A stretch of 64,000 bases of DNA. Origin: Cunninghamia lanceolata. Its lineage: Eukaryota; Streptophyta; Pinopsida; Cupressales; Cupressaceae. Below, in pieces: positions 23,804-35,439 of the stretch. Each line of letters starts with the position of its first letter. Within the stretch, counting starts at the first letter, position 1. Under the pieces are notes generated by a model that searched no databases, was not told where the DNA came from, and was given only the letters and a program-made list of their open reading frames with translations. Position numbers and translations under genes: made by a program. The stretch is from assembly GCA_027924645.1 (NCBI GenBank), contig BSBN01000334.1, forward strand, positions 1,116,001-1,180,000, in the 5' to 3' direction.

Positions 23804-25640
23804 TGTTAGACACACTAGTATACTAAGAGGGGGGGTGAATCAGTATACAATCAAATTTCACTTTCAACAAATTCAACTTATCTAGAGCAAATTAAACCTT
23901 AAGCATTATGACATTAACATGACCATGAAAGATTAACACAATGCACATCAACACATACAACCAGATATACATGGAAAACCCTAGAAGGGAAAAACCATGG
24001 TGAGGATTAACTCACAATATATGAAGCTCAAAAAGTAACTTTGGTTTAGGGGCTACAACCCAAGGAAGATGCTACTCCCTAAGTAACTTTGGTTTAGGGT
24101 CACACCCAAGGAAGCTTCTACTCCCTGATGAATTTGTTTTAGGGTCACTCCCAAGGAAGCATCGACTCCCTGAAATGAGAATACACTTATAAAAGATTAC
24201 AGTATAACAATCTTTTCTTACTTCTAAAAACTGTCATTGAAGCTCACAACTTTGATGATTGCACTTCTACCTCCTCACACTTTCTTCTAAAGACCTGATC
24301 CATTAGGCACACTCTATACTAATGATTGTCACAAATATGTCTTCAAGATGAATCTGGACAGCATCAACAACATCTACTCTTTCTCCCACAGTCGCACATC
24401 AATAATGTATTTATTCTGCTGGAAAACCTTTTCAATCATCTTGCAATCATACCATACCTCACTCACTTTGATTCACTATTTATACATGATATTACATTGA
24501 TAACATTGCTTTTTGGCTAGATACAACATGAACAATACATATACAAGTTGGCTAGACAACACACACTATGAAACATGTAGAAGATAGGTCCTAATGGAAC
24601 CAACATGTTACACCAGTACAAGATCTAGGACTTGTGAACCCCAGAACTTGCTTAATCAAGTCCAAAACATCCTTTACTTCTTCAAACACCATGGAATGAC
24701 ATCCACACACTCCACTCATTTGAAAATAGGACAAATTTAAGGGAATCACATGAAGACTTGAAGTATAATGACCATATCAACTTGTAAACCTTGTGCGGTA
24801 CAGGAAATAAGAAATATATTCACAAAAAATTTTAACATGACTCGACATGAATCAAAACACATACTCAAACACTCCTTTGCCACCGTACATCAAAGAATTG
24901 TGTCGTACAGCTTCAAACATTTACTCTGTTATCTAGAACACACTACACTATGAACCAAGAAGTTTGAAATAGAAAAGAGCCATGCAATGTACATCCAAGG
25001 ACATGTTCACAAAACTGCAAGGTCAACCATTCACTTCCAGAGGAATGGAGAGCATTCTAGTGGGTCTTCAATACTACACCAATCTGTGAGAGCACGTTTT
25101 AGAAATATGATTTGAGACTTTGGAAATAGCACCTTCACTACATTCTTGACACAATCTTAGAACCGCATAGCCACATATACAACTACAGAGGAATGCGGAG
25201 CAGTCCATTGTCTTTCCAGAAACATCTTCACAGAACCAACTTTATCTTCAAGCTATCAATAGAAAAAGATCCTTCCGGTGATAAAAACATCATGAAACTT
25301 GGAACATACATAAAAGAACACTGTATGAAGCTATGTTCCAAACCACAAAATCTTAATAGCACAATGATGAAAATGTAGAGCAATCTTCCAGATAATTTTC
25401 AAAGAGCAGACATTCTGAAACAAAGATTGTCACCTGCTTCCGGAGACCAAGCCTTCATTACATTACCACATACAACTCAGGATCAGTAGGATAGATCATA
25501 CAACATGCTTCAAGCCATCAGGCATCCTTTCTTAACATTTGATTCTCTTAGTGCTTCTAATTCCCATATTAATAAGGCTTCAAATTCAACTCTGCTTTGA
25601 TTAGAAATGTTACTTTTATGAACTCTAATCATTAGCTGTC
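23804..25640 (-). repeat. Partial LTR of a SIRE-like copia element
   Basis: Starts TGTTAGACAC on the plus strand, so the coding-strand LTR ends GTGTCTAACA. The phrase AAGAGGGGGGGTGAATCAGT near the end and AACCCTAGAAGGGAAAAACC further in are typical of plant copia LTRs. 24986-25640 matches 39918-40605, part of the SIRE-like 3' LTR. The LTR start is missing at 25640. No primer site lies beyond 23804, so this was a 3' or solo LTR. Confidence 0.75.
24037..24173. repeat. Three tandem units of about 46 bases inside the LTR
   Basis: Units begin AACTTTGGTTTAGGG or AATTTGTTTTAGGG, contain CCCAAGGAAG and end CTACTCCCT or CGACTCCCT. Such internal duplications are common in long copia LTRs. Confidence 0.75.
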
Positions 25641-25643
25641 TCT

Positions 25644-26690
25644 GCATCCTCCCTTTTTTGTCTAAAAGTATGTGATGAATGTGATGATGGCTTAAGGATA
25701 CAAAATGACAATAAATAAATTTTAACTGTGTATATAAGCATAAAATACATCATAGTTGATTCAAATTTTAAGATAAAGGAAATAATATAGAAGGTGAAAT
25801 GAGAATAAAAGAATATATCAAAATCACAAAACTTTGATGCAATATGTAACTAGATAACATGCGATATGAAAGATATGAGTGTATACACAATTACCTAATG
25901 CACTCATTTTTGGTTGAAGACTACATAATTGATCTAAAAAATTTGTATGGTGAAAACGTGTAGTGACAATCATGCAAAAATCTACTTATAGGGTACACCT
26001 ACAAATATAATGGATGTGAGTAAATTAACTATATTTACATGAGCCGATACAAATTTTAAGTTAAATAGAATAATATCGAAGTTGAAATGAGAATGAAAGA
26101 ATATACAAATGTTCATCGATACAATCAACAAGATGACATACAACCACTACATATATACTTACCTATATTTACAAGTATTCCATGTTGTAGGTTGAATCTA
26201 CATCCTCTCTTTTTGTCTCAAAATATGTGATGAATGTCATGATGGCTTAAGGATATAAAATGACAATAAATAAATTTTAACTATGTATATAAGCATAAAA
26301 CACGAGTTGATACAAATTTTAATATAAAGGGAATTAGATAGAAAGTGAAATTAGAATGAAAGAATATATAAAATACACAAAACATTGATGCAATATGTAA
26401 CTAGATAACATGTGATATAAAAGATATGGGTATATACACAATTACCTAATGCATTCACTTTAAGTTGAAGACTACAAATTTGATCTAACAAATTTGTATG
26501 GTCAAAACTTGTGACAATCATGCAAAAATCTACTTGTAGGGTACACCTACAAAATAATGAATGTAAATCAATAAACTATATATACATGAGTCAATACAAA
26601 TTTTAAGATAAATAGAATAATTTATAGAAGGTGAAATGAGAATGAAAGAATATACAAATATTCATTGATACAATCATGTAGGATCTCTAG
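25644..26690. repeat. Tandem repeat of about 280 bases, four degenerate copies
   Basis: The block around CAAATTTTAAGATAAA followed by GTGAAATGAGAATGAAAGA occurs near 25756, 26046, 26310 and 26592. A higher-order unit of about 555 bases (25644 onward and 26200 onward) contains two each. No coding potential is seen. Confidence 0.75.
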
Positions 26691-26731
26691 ACTTGTAGGG
26701 GACTTGCAAAAATAATGAATGGAAGGGGAGG

Positions 26732-26823
26732 TAAGAGGATGGATTAAGGGGAGCTAAAATGATGACTTAAGCGGATGTAAGATGATGGCTTAAGGGGATG
26801 TAAGAGGATGACTTAAGGGGATG
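26732..26823. repeat. 23-bp minisatellite, four units
   Basis: Units such as TAAGAGGATGACTTAAGGGG plus three bases, repeated four times. A related partial copy lies near 26894-26935. This purine-rich array sits between the 280-base repeats and transposase copy B. Confidence 0.8.
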
Positions 26824-27019
26824 TAATAGAGGGAGAAAATTATGTGTCATGTGAGAAAATTAGTTCTATATTTATAGGAAATTGATTAAGGGTAGGTAAG
26901 AGGATAGCTTAAGGGGAGCTAAGGGGATAACTTAATACAACTATATTAATTATTGATTAAATATATACAACTATATATACATACCTAAAAAATTATTCTA
27001 TTGTACCATCTGCACCCTC

Positions 27020-30000
27020 TCATTTTTGCAAGGCATCTATGATTGTCTCATGCTCTTCCATAGTAATTGTCCATAGCTCTATATTAGAATGTCTTCCATG
27101 ATACCTCACTAGTTTTATATTTTTTACCACCACCAAATATGAGTAGTGTAGAATCATCTTATGTGTTTCATAATCTTTGAATGCAGGCAAACCATTCTTC
27201 CTTGTTAGGCATTTTTGTAGCCAAGTGCCAACAACCAACACTGAACCTGTTGGATAATGAAAGCCATCATCATCTTCTTAAGGTGATATTAACTTATGTT
27301 TAGTCTCCACACATTGATCCAACCAATATTTTGTTTCCTCTTCATTCTCCTCGGGTGCAACAACAACATACACATGTCCTGCAAACAAAATTTAATTCAA
27401 TAACTTGTGTGACATATAATTTGACCAATTTCTACATACATGCATCCATATATAATTAAATATATTAGAAAATAGTAATAAAATGAAATAAAATTAAATT
27501 AAATTACCTTCTTGTACAAGGTCTAAAACACGGTTACAGTCATCCAATGCAAACACTTGATCATTGTCTTCAATAGTTTTTTCATATTGATCATGTGTTT
27601 ATGAAGGTGTCAATGATCTTTGTTTCCACTCTTTAACCCATTTTGTATTCTCACATGCTTCCCAATCTCTTGAAATAGAAAACTGACAAAAACATGCAAG
27701 CTCCCTTTTCCATATAGTCCATATGCTTGCATTCGAACTCTTAAATAAATGTCATTTAGTAGATCCACTGATTGTCTCACAACCAAGTCTAGGTAGAATG
27801 TTCTCTTCTTCAACCAATCCATAATCGCACATGCATCTTTATATTTTACTGCATCCTCAAATTTCAACTGCTCTCTGGCAAGATTTCTTTTAACACATGC
27901 ACCAACTCCATCATGTTCTCCTTTACCATGTCCATCTTCAAAAAAACTACACATATGTTGGACATTATTTTTCTTGTCAACCGTACTTAACCAATAAAAC
28001 ATTCAAGCATTCTTGGATTGTCCCATACAATTATCTTACCATATGAGATGTTCTATCATTTGGATTCCTCTTTCTCTTAAATTTGTATAAAATATATTGA
28101 AACAATATTGAACAAACTCTGACGAGTCAAACTGATTGTTGCTCAAATAGAAATGATATTCCCTCCAAAAATTTCTATCATTCTATCATTTGCATGCATG
28201 TACACAATATGAACAAACATAGCCACCTGCACTGAATTGTAATATTGTGATTGGATTTCCTCTTGTGGAGCAAGAGTATAGTTTTCTGCAAAATCAACCG
28301 CTTATAGTATAGTTCGAACTAGAAATGTGTTTCTACATTTACGAAATTGTCCAACAAGCTATAGAGCATGTTGAGAGTGTTTGACATATTTTGATACAAT
28401 CTTACTCTTAAATTCTGATATGAATGCATGTACACTAATTTTTTCTGTGATTAAATCACAACACTTTCCAACTTTTCCATCCTTTAAAGAATACTCAACA
28501 TTCTTAAATCTTTTAACATCAACTAATTGTTCTCTAATATCATTTTCAATGCTTTCATGCATACAAACTCTTAAGAATGAAAGATTGCCACAACTATTGC
28601 ATTGTCTAGAAATACATGAACTTAACTAAAATAAATGGCCATTAGATCTTTCACAAAAACAAACCTGTTATAAACTCCTTGATTTTTTCAAGTGGCATAT
28701 TAATACCACATTCATACATAATCATGTTAGTACGTAAAGTACAATGTATATATCGAAAAAAATCATAATAATAAAATTGCACATGTGTTTTACAAAAACA
28801 AGAGATTCATTGCTTATTAATTTTGATAGACCAAGGTTTACATTTTTCAAATGATCTTTGACTTATGTTAATATTTCTAGGTAGTACTGAACAATCTAAA
28901 AATTTTCTATAAAATTCAGTTTGAGTTGTGTCTAATAGGTGTTTTGGATGAGGATCACAAATTTTGGACCCCACTCTTCATTTAAGAACATCTCTAGTAT
29001 TAGATGATACCCTAGTATTATCATGCCAATATTTTTCAACCAAAGATTTGATTTCAATATTCAATTTCATATCAGACCTTGGGAGTCGACCACTAAAACT
29101 CCAACATTGATTGATTGGATCATTTTCTATAGTTTCTCTTCTCTTTGCCGCTCTTACCAATGTTTTATAATGTATGTTTAGAATTCCACTAATGTTTCTT
29201 AACATTCTTTTATCCAAAGTTGTTTTATTAACTATAGCAATTGTTATAGATCATTGTGTTGCATTCTTATCTTTGGATCGATTCTTCTTTCCAATAGACT
29301 CAATGGCACTAGCAACAATACATATAGCATGTTTAAGTGATTCATCTTTTATTTTTGGTTTCACAAAAATGCCTAACTTTTTCATTACTTTTCTCATTTT
29401 CTACATTCTCATCAATTGCATCATGAGTTGACATTGAAATGATAGTTTTTTTCGATAAAAAATTGTTTGTATAATCTATTGACATGCATTTCTTATTTGT
29501 CTCCAAGAAATCTTACCAGGAAGATTATCCAAAATAATATTTCAATTTTTTTAAAAAAAATCATTTTCAACACAAGGATTTTCATTTTCACCAACACAAG
29601 GATTTTCATTTTCAATAACAAAAGGATTTTTATTTTCACCAACACAATGATTTTCATTTTCAACAACAAAAGGATTTTTATTTTCACCAACATAAGAATT
29701 TTCATTTCAACAACAAAAAGATTTTCATTTTGACCAACAAAAAAGATTTCATTTTCAATATTTGTCTCTATAGCTTGACTACGAATAAAATCAATCTCAA
29801 CATTGTTATATCCAACTTCTTCCAAATCATCAATACAAATATAATCTAGAATCACATTTTCCATATCATTCAAAGGTGGATTTGAAGATGTACTTGGATT
29901 CATACTTATTGTCACATTCTCCATAGTATTGAAAGTTGGATTTGAAGACATACCAGGATTAGTTTCTATAATTGAATTATCTTCCACCTTCACCTCTTGC

Positions 30001-30150
30001 AAATTTTCATCATCTACATCCATGGTCTCTTCAATGCTTTTATCTCCAATACTCATGGAACTGAATGCTTTAGCATTATTCGTTGTTCGAATCCTTGTTC
30101 TTCTATCTCTTTGTCATTTTGCCTCCTTAAAATTTGAAATCCAGGCATGG
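27020..30150 (-). pseudogene. Transposase-like gene, copy B
   Basis: Longer and better-preserved copy of the locus at 197-3165. On the minus strand it has a basic start (QRDRRTRIRTTNN upstream of 30056), an acidic segment (EETMDVDDENLQEVKVED) and the ENENP repeats. It continues with a DKRMLRNISGILNIHYKTL region, WHDNTRVSSNTRDVLK (29217-28978) and the Cys-rich block. A segment FFEDGHGKGEHDGVGACVKR with AIMDWLKKRTFYLDL follows (28002-27610). A C-terminal part, VGTWLQKCLTRKNGLPAF (27241-27020), is absent from copy A. GKGEHDGVGACVKR is the most distinctive motif of this widespread unnamed repeat-encoded family. I infer a transposase from its repetitive nature, its zinc-binding block and its association with terminal repeats; the superfamily is not assigned. 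Stops and frame changes make it inactive. Confidence 0.55.
29558..29755 (-). repeat. 24-bp coding minisatellite, about 8 units (copy B)
   Basis: Same array as at 2540-2735, with the same unit order and a few private changes (for example ACACAATGATTTTC). It codes for ENENP-type repeats on the minus strand. Confidence 0.85.
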
Positions 30151-30990
30151 TTTCTGCTATGGGTTTTGGGTTGGGAAAAGGATTGGGGACCCAACCTTGA
30201 CCTTTGGACCTGCTTTAACCTGCAATTTGAAGGTCATATCAGTGTCATTAAAGAAAAGTGACTTTGCAAATATATTTGAAGACATTTTTTTGCAGAATTT
30301 TTTAACAAAATTAAAACCCATTATAGATGAGATTGTGTGGATTCTAAATATGAATTTTCTTTTTGTATTTTTCAAATAATTTTTTATGAAACTGGTCCAT
30401 AAACTTCAAATATCAGGTTTTCTTATTATTGTAATAACGTTTTATTAAAATAATTTTTTAAAAACAAATTATACATGAGCAATCTTCAAACAATTCTTTT
30501 CAATTTTGAAAAAAAATAAAAAAATGATAAGTTTAGGTCATCTTATGCATGAGGTACACGAGGGATTTTTAAAACAACAATTACAGTCAATAAAAAATTA
30601 ATAAAAAATATTTTAAAAAATTACAAAAAATATCATGGGCAATATTCATTGTCTTACAGATCTTTTCCCAAAAGGATTCATAAAATACAATTATTTAGGT
30701 CAAAATATGGTTGATGTACACATGCATGGTATGGTAAAAAAAGTGACTTTTAAACAGTGGTTTTTAGACATGCCTATTGAAAGTCAATTGGTATCATCTA
30801 GGTATTAAAATAAATTACATATTTAGAACTTAGACTATGAGTACTACATTTCATATTACTGACTTTTTTTAAGATTCAACCTTTAAGTGCTTCAAATTTT
30901 TAAGTCAAATGTGACAAATTTTGAAAATCAGGGAGAACACTTCCACTTTTTGGCCAAAAAGTGGACTCAACTTCTTGCACACCCACTACG
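30151..30990 (-). other. Noncoding region upstream of transposase copy B
   Basis: A/T-rich DNA with no supported gene. 30151-30444 matches 3166-3435, and 30445-30990 matches 22041-22583. It therefore also records the uninterrupted Tat insertion site. The right end carries the CTTCTTGCACACCCAC end-like motif. Confidence 0.6.
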
Positions 30991-31510
30991 ACTGAACTAA
31001 CTGAAGAGTAAAAAAAGAAAAAGAAATAAAATGTTTTTGTTTGATGCAAGATTACCTTTCAACCTAGGATGCTCCTACATCAAATTCTATCCCGAGTCAT
31101 ACCAAATTCTATTATACGAAATGTAATATCATCCAACTTTTCTTGCACCCATTTCTTCTACCAAAAAAGATGACAAAACCAAACTTGTTCCACTATTTGA
31201 GCTTTAACTTAAAAAATCAAAGCCTTTTTAAAAAGAAATACATATAACTATGAAAGGAGGGTTTACCCTCCAAACACAAAACTATCATATACTCTCATAT
31301 GACCTAATCACAAAGCCACATTAATTTAAAATTGAACGAAGGCCTTTTAGGGACTAAAAAAAGAGATGAAGAAAGCTTGATGGGCTAATGATTTGATCCC
31401 TACCATTGCAGAATTTTAAAAGAAGTAATCCAGTTATCTCCAATCCAACAATCAATAATTAAAAACATATCTATCCATTTAGAAATGGAAGTAGGACCAC
31501 ATGATCTTCT
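30991..31510 (-). pseudogene. LINE endonuclease fragment, second copy
   Basis: Collinear with 22584-23068, sharing the same left junction with the transposase locus. It contains an additional stretch of about 43 bases (around 31404-31446) absent from the first copy, and ends abruptly at 31510 where the seven-exon gene relic begins. Only the C-terminal part of the endonuclease region is represented. Confidence 0.7.
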
Positions 31511-33623
31511 AGGGGATGGAGACATGCATGTGGGTGGTCTACTACAAACCTGAGGGCTACTCCTCCTATTTAGTTCTTCGTGTATCTTTACCTGTTACAA
31601 TAAAAAGTATAGACATTAATAAATAGAAATTACATGTTATAAAAAAATGAAACATTTAACAAAATAATCACTTACCACTAACATATAATCTGTCTCCTCG
31701 CTTGCCTCAGTAGCAGGAATAGGCCCTGGTGATGTCATGTCCTATAGAAACCATCCAGATGGAAATTAAACTTCAAATCAATAATCTTTTAATTTTTCAA
31801 AAATAGACAACTATAACAATGAATGTAAATTGAAATTTACTAATTTGCCTCATACCCCTATCAATGCCATGGAGCTATGAATCGCAGAGGCCACACCCTG
31901 CTCCATTGGCCTATGAACATGGGGAGGTGTCTCCATAGCCTGCATCATCTGGAAATAAAACAACATTATTCAATTATGAAAACTATAATAGTGATGCAAA
32001 TCATGGCTCCTAACATACACACACGTTCATCTAAACATGGAAGTACACACAATAAAGCATACAAATCACATACAAAAATTTAGTAAGTACAATTCATTCA
32101 TTAAACTATTTATTTTATTACCTCCGTAAAGCTTTGAAGTCCACCACCACTGGCAGGTGTTGCCATGAAATCTACAGTATTAACCTATTCAACATCCAAA
32201 ATCAGAAATTAAAATACCATTCATATGACGATGCTATTCACATGTAATATTTATAATTGTTTACTAGTTACATACCTCGATAGTAGATGATCTAGTGAAA
32301 AATGCAGGTGGAGAACCACTAAAAACTGCATCGACGCTATGACCCTGAAATTTCATTAAAATCATCAATTTAAATTAGTTAATCTTGTATTTCAAAAATA
32401 AAATTTAATAAATTAAATTCAATAAACTTGCTAATATTTACCTGAGTATCAAGGCCAAAAGTCTCACTCAGGAGGGTATCTGTCATCACCATCTGCTCAG
32501 CTGCAAATGTAGCCTGTGCACCTGCATCCTAACTATCCATGGGGTCATAACCACAAGCTGACCCGCAAGCCTAGCAAGTATGCAGTGGGACCCTACTTCT
32601 CGCACTATCTCCCAACCCACTCTGTGTTGCAGGACTAGCATGCTCTATGATGCTCTAGGTTAAGTCACTAATCGACCTCAATGTATTGACCTCAACACTC
32701 TCCTTCACAATGGAAGGGATAGAAACATGCTCGTGGGTTGGTCTGCTGATTACTCGTCTCACTACCCGCTGTGGGTCAAGACGTGCCCCTGGTCTATCTT
32801 GTGCTGAGCCCCCACCTCTACCTTGGAAGTCCTGCATATCAAAATAGTTTGGCACTTTATTGAGGACAAACTCGCAGTAGAGTTTCCTCAAAAAGTATTG
32901 CGGGACCTCATTATTATTGCATGGAGGATGGTCAAAAACCATCCACCACCTCTGCCCGAAATTGTCCCTTATCGCTTGGTTGTTGCACCAATGGATAGGG
33001 AACCTCTTGCATGTAATGGGTGGAGGTTGATTTGTTTGTGGGTTTGTGAAAATTGAACACAAGTCTAATTTTGTAATTTGTAATTTTTTGACATCTTGGC
33101 ATGACAACTTGTCTGCATAGTAATCTCTAAACTCTCTTTTTTTATCCGTCCAACTAGTTATTTGCTTGCTAATTGAATCTACATTTGATAACATAGACTC
33201 AAGAGATTCAGCAAGCATGGACCTATACAAGGTTGAAGTGGAAGGATCTTTCAACCTTGCAATTATATCTTCAATTTCCTTTTTGTTGTTTTCAATTTGC
33301 CCCATTATATTATCTTGTGTTCCAGGGGCATGTCGAGGAATGAATGGAGGAGGTTGTTGTTCTGCAAGTATTTCCTCCTCAGGATTTTATGGATTTTGAG
33401 GAGGAGAAGGACAAGGAGGAGGAGGAGGAGGTGCATTAACATTTCCTAACAATTAACGAAATATACATCAAAAATTAACAAAAACCTACCTATTTAGAAA
33501 GAAATTCAAATAAAAAAACAAAGATAACTCACCCCTTTGGTGTGCTTGATGTTGCAGCGGCATTTTAGCGATGAATCGATAAGCTTTTTGTGTTGATTGG
33601 TGTTTTGTAGAAAGCGAGCGCAT
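31511..33623 (-). pseudogene. Seven-exon gene relic of unknown function
   Basis: A spliced frame can be followed with GT-AG introns. The exons are 33623-33533, 33445-32442, 32344-32276, 32184-32122, 31948-31856, 31741-31676 and 31591 to at least 31511. The first junction falls inside a codon; all later ones are phase 0, and the frame is kept throughout. The product is about 500 residues, with a basic start, a Pro-rich stretch, a helical Lys/Glu segment (MGQIENNKKEIEDIIARL), an aromatic block (FGQRWWMVFDHPP, QYFLRKLYCEFVLNKVPNY) and a Ser/Thr/Pro tail. I do not recognise the family. Four in-frame stops (after PQNP, SDLT, HTC and MDS) all fit CAA or CAG changed to TAA or TAG. The 3' end is cut by LINE sequence. 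It may be the accessory gene of the neighbouring transposon family. Confidence 0.6.
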
Positions 33624-33696
33624 TTTTGAGGGTTTGGCAGCTGCGGGAAGAGGAGAAAATCAGAAAGAAATAAAATTGGATTACTTTTTTTTAAAA

Positions 33697-33702
33697 TTTA
33701 TA
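33697..33702 (-). promoter_or_regulatory. TATA box upstream of the seven-exon relic
   Basis: TTTATA on the plus strand reads TATAAA on the coding strand, in the context CTAGTATAAATTT. It lies 74 bases before the first in-frame ATG at 33623, between the CG-rich hairpin and the gene. Confidence 0.45.
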
Positions 33703-33706
33703 CTAG

Positions 33707-33805
33707 GTCATAACGTGAGCGCGTTATAATGTGCTTGCGTTATGGCTCGGTAATGACGAGCCTAAGGCTTGTCATTACCAAGCCATAACGCGAACGCGTT
33801 ATGAC
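33707..33805. repeat. CG-rich hairpin with ATAACGCGAACGCGTTAT motifs
   Basis: An imperfect inverted repeat. The inner arms CGTTATGGCTCGGTAATGAC and GTCATTACCAAGCCATAACG flank a short CGAGCCTAAGGCTT loop region, and the outer GTCATAACG and CGTTATGAC also pair. The CG-rich core contrasts with the A/T-rich surroundings. Similar motifs recur at 54842-54940 and 62603-62652. Confidence 0.8.
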
Positions 33806-33828
33806 TTAAATTTTTTTGAAATTATTTT

Positions 33829-33865
33829 GGCCACTTTTTGGCCCCCCATCTTCTTGCACTTACCC
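33829..33865. repeat. Terminal motif shared with 1-130 and 53972-54100
   Basis: CCCCCCATCTTCTTGCACTT with ACCC following, preceded by GGCCACTTTTTGG, is nearly identical to the last 37 bases of 1-130. Sequence on its right is Tat-derived and on its left is the hairpin and gene, so this is a likely element boundary. Confidence 0.6.
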
Positions 33866-34866
33866 ATCACAACATACCAAGATTATAGATAAATCAAGGT
33901 AGCCTTGAATAGGTAATGGAAAAGGAATAAAAGATAAACCAAAAAGCAAATTGACTGACTTACAAAGTAAACATACATCCAACATATTCTCTTACCAAAG
34001 AGGTTGCTCAGGATAGATTGGATAGGAAAGATAACAGCCTTATCATAGGAACTCTGTGTCCATTAAAGGGGGCCATCTACCTAAAAAGATAATGTCTTGC
34101 TACAGGAACTGCTACATGTCGCAGGAGACGCATGTGTTGGTCGCGACAATGGAACACTTTGCAGAAGACAAGCGTGTTGATCTAGTGCTTAGGTTAAGCT
34201 GGACTTAGCTAATGCTGGCAATCGATACGCAGGACAGTAGATGACTCTGGAAGCAAGCTGCCTTACTTCAGGTTTGCTAAGAACTCTTTCTTTGAAAGGA
34301 TGTGCTAGCTTGTTGTTTTGCTGCTTGAGTTAGTCAAGTCGAGATGAATGGATTTTGATAAATGGAAGACTAGAAAAATGACAAGCTAATGGGCTGAAGC
34401 GGGTGGAGAATGATGAATCGTATGTACCTGAGTACTAGATACATCCTTCGTATTCCAGACTACCTACATACCCTATATCCACAGGATCAAGGCACATTAC
34501 GAGGAAAGATGAAAAATGATAATATGTAGTTCTGGATGGAGTGATGAGGGGTCAAGGTGAAAGCGGGAGATCTTATGTGCCTGAGTACTGGATACTTCCT
34601 TCGTATTCCAGACTGCCTACATACCCATATCCATGGGATCAAGGTACCTTAAGATTGAGAAGATGATAATATGTAGTTATGGTTGATGTGATGATGTAGG
34701 AAACGCGTTGGAAAGATAACAGCCTTATCGTTGGAGCGATGTGTCTGTTAAAGGGTGTTATCGACAGAAAGGAGAAAACATTGAAGAGCGTATTGTGAAC
34801 CATGAATAAGGAACCAATCCTAGACCTAAGTTAAGGAAAGAGTTGCCCCCATTCCGATAGAGGAAT
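33866..34866 (-). mobile_element. Fragment of a Tat-type 3' region
   Basis: Noncoding. It resembles 9590-10130 in the large Tat element. The core ACATCCTTCGTATTCCAGAC with TACATACCC and GGATCAAGG appears twice (about 34434-34520 and 34575-34655). GATAACAGCCTTATC also appears twice (34025 and 34715). No LTR or coding part is present. Confidence 0.6.
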
Positions 34867-35302
34867 TGTTAGGGTTAGCCAGCAGAAGATATCAATTAAA
34901 TGCAAATAAAGATTAAATAGAGAAATGGAAATACACAAAATTAATAATAGTGAGAGACAAGATTTAACATGGTTCACCCAAACTCGGGCTACATCCACCA
35001 AACAGAGAGTCCAATATTATTATCTAGTAAATCAAAACGATTACAATCAGCAATCCCTGCAACTCAATACCACTGCAAATGCTACAATACAATACCCAAA
35101 CCCTAACCCTTGGCCGCTTTTTATCAAGCCTTTTTGTCGGTTACAAAAAATTAGGGTTTTCTTATGTCGGTCATAAAAAATAGGATTTTTTAAGTCGGCC
35201 CTAAAAAAAAATTTCTCGGGGGCTGTCGGCCTGACCCCGAACCTCGGCGAGGATACATGGCTAGTGTATAGTACTTTCCTAATCAGTCACCACCTACCAA
35301 CA
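34867..35302 (-). repeat. 3' LTR of the first Tork-like copia
   Basis: 436 bases, TGTTAGGGTTAGCC to CACCTACCAACA, aligned with 39458-39917. The latter has an extra CCCCCAAACCCCCGCTCGAG-type stretch near 39819-39840. Confidence 0.9.
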
Positions 35303-35360
35303 ATCTCCCACTTGGAGATTGATCAGGCTCCACACCAAACAATCTCCCACTTGGAGACTG
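35303..35360 (-). other. Duplicated polypurine-tract region
   Basis: ATCTCCCACTTGGAGA, purine-rich on the coding strand (CCAAGTGGGAGAT), abuts the 3' LTR and is repeated 38 bases further in. The second Tork-like element has the same duplication at 42109-42165. Confidence 0.65.
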
Positions 35361-35439
35361 AGCCTGGATGACACCGCTGTGCATGCAGCTCCCACTGGAA
35401 ATAAGCACCCTAGACTCTACTGTTCTATTTTTGTTGTTG

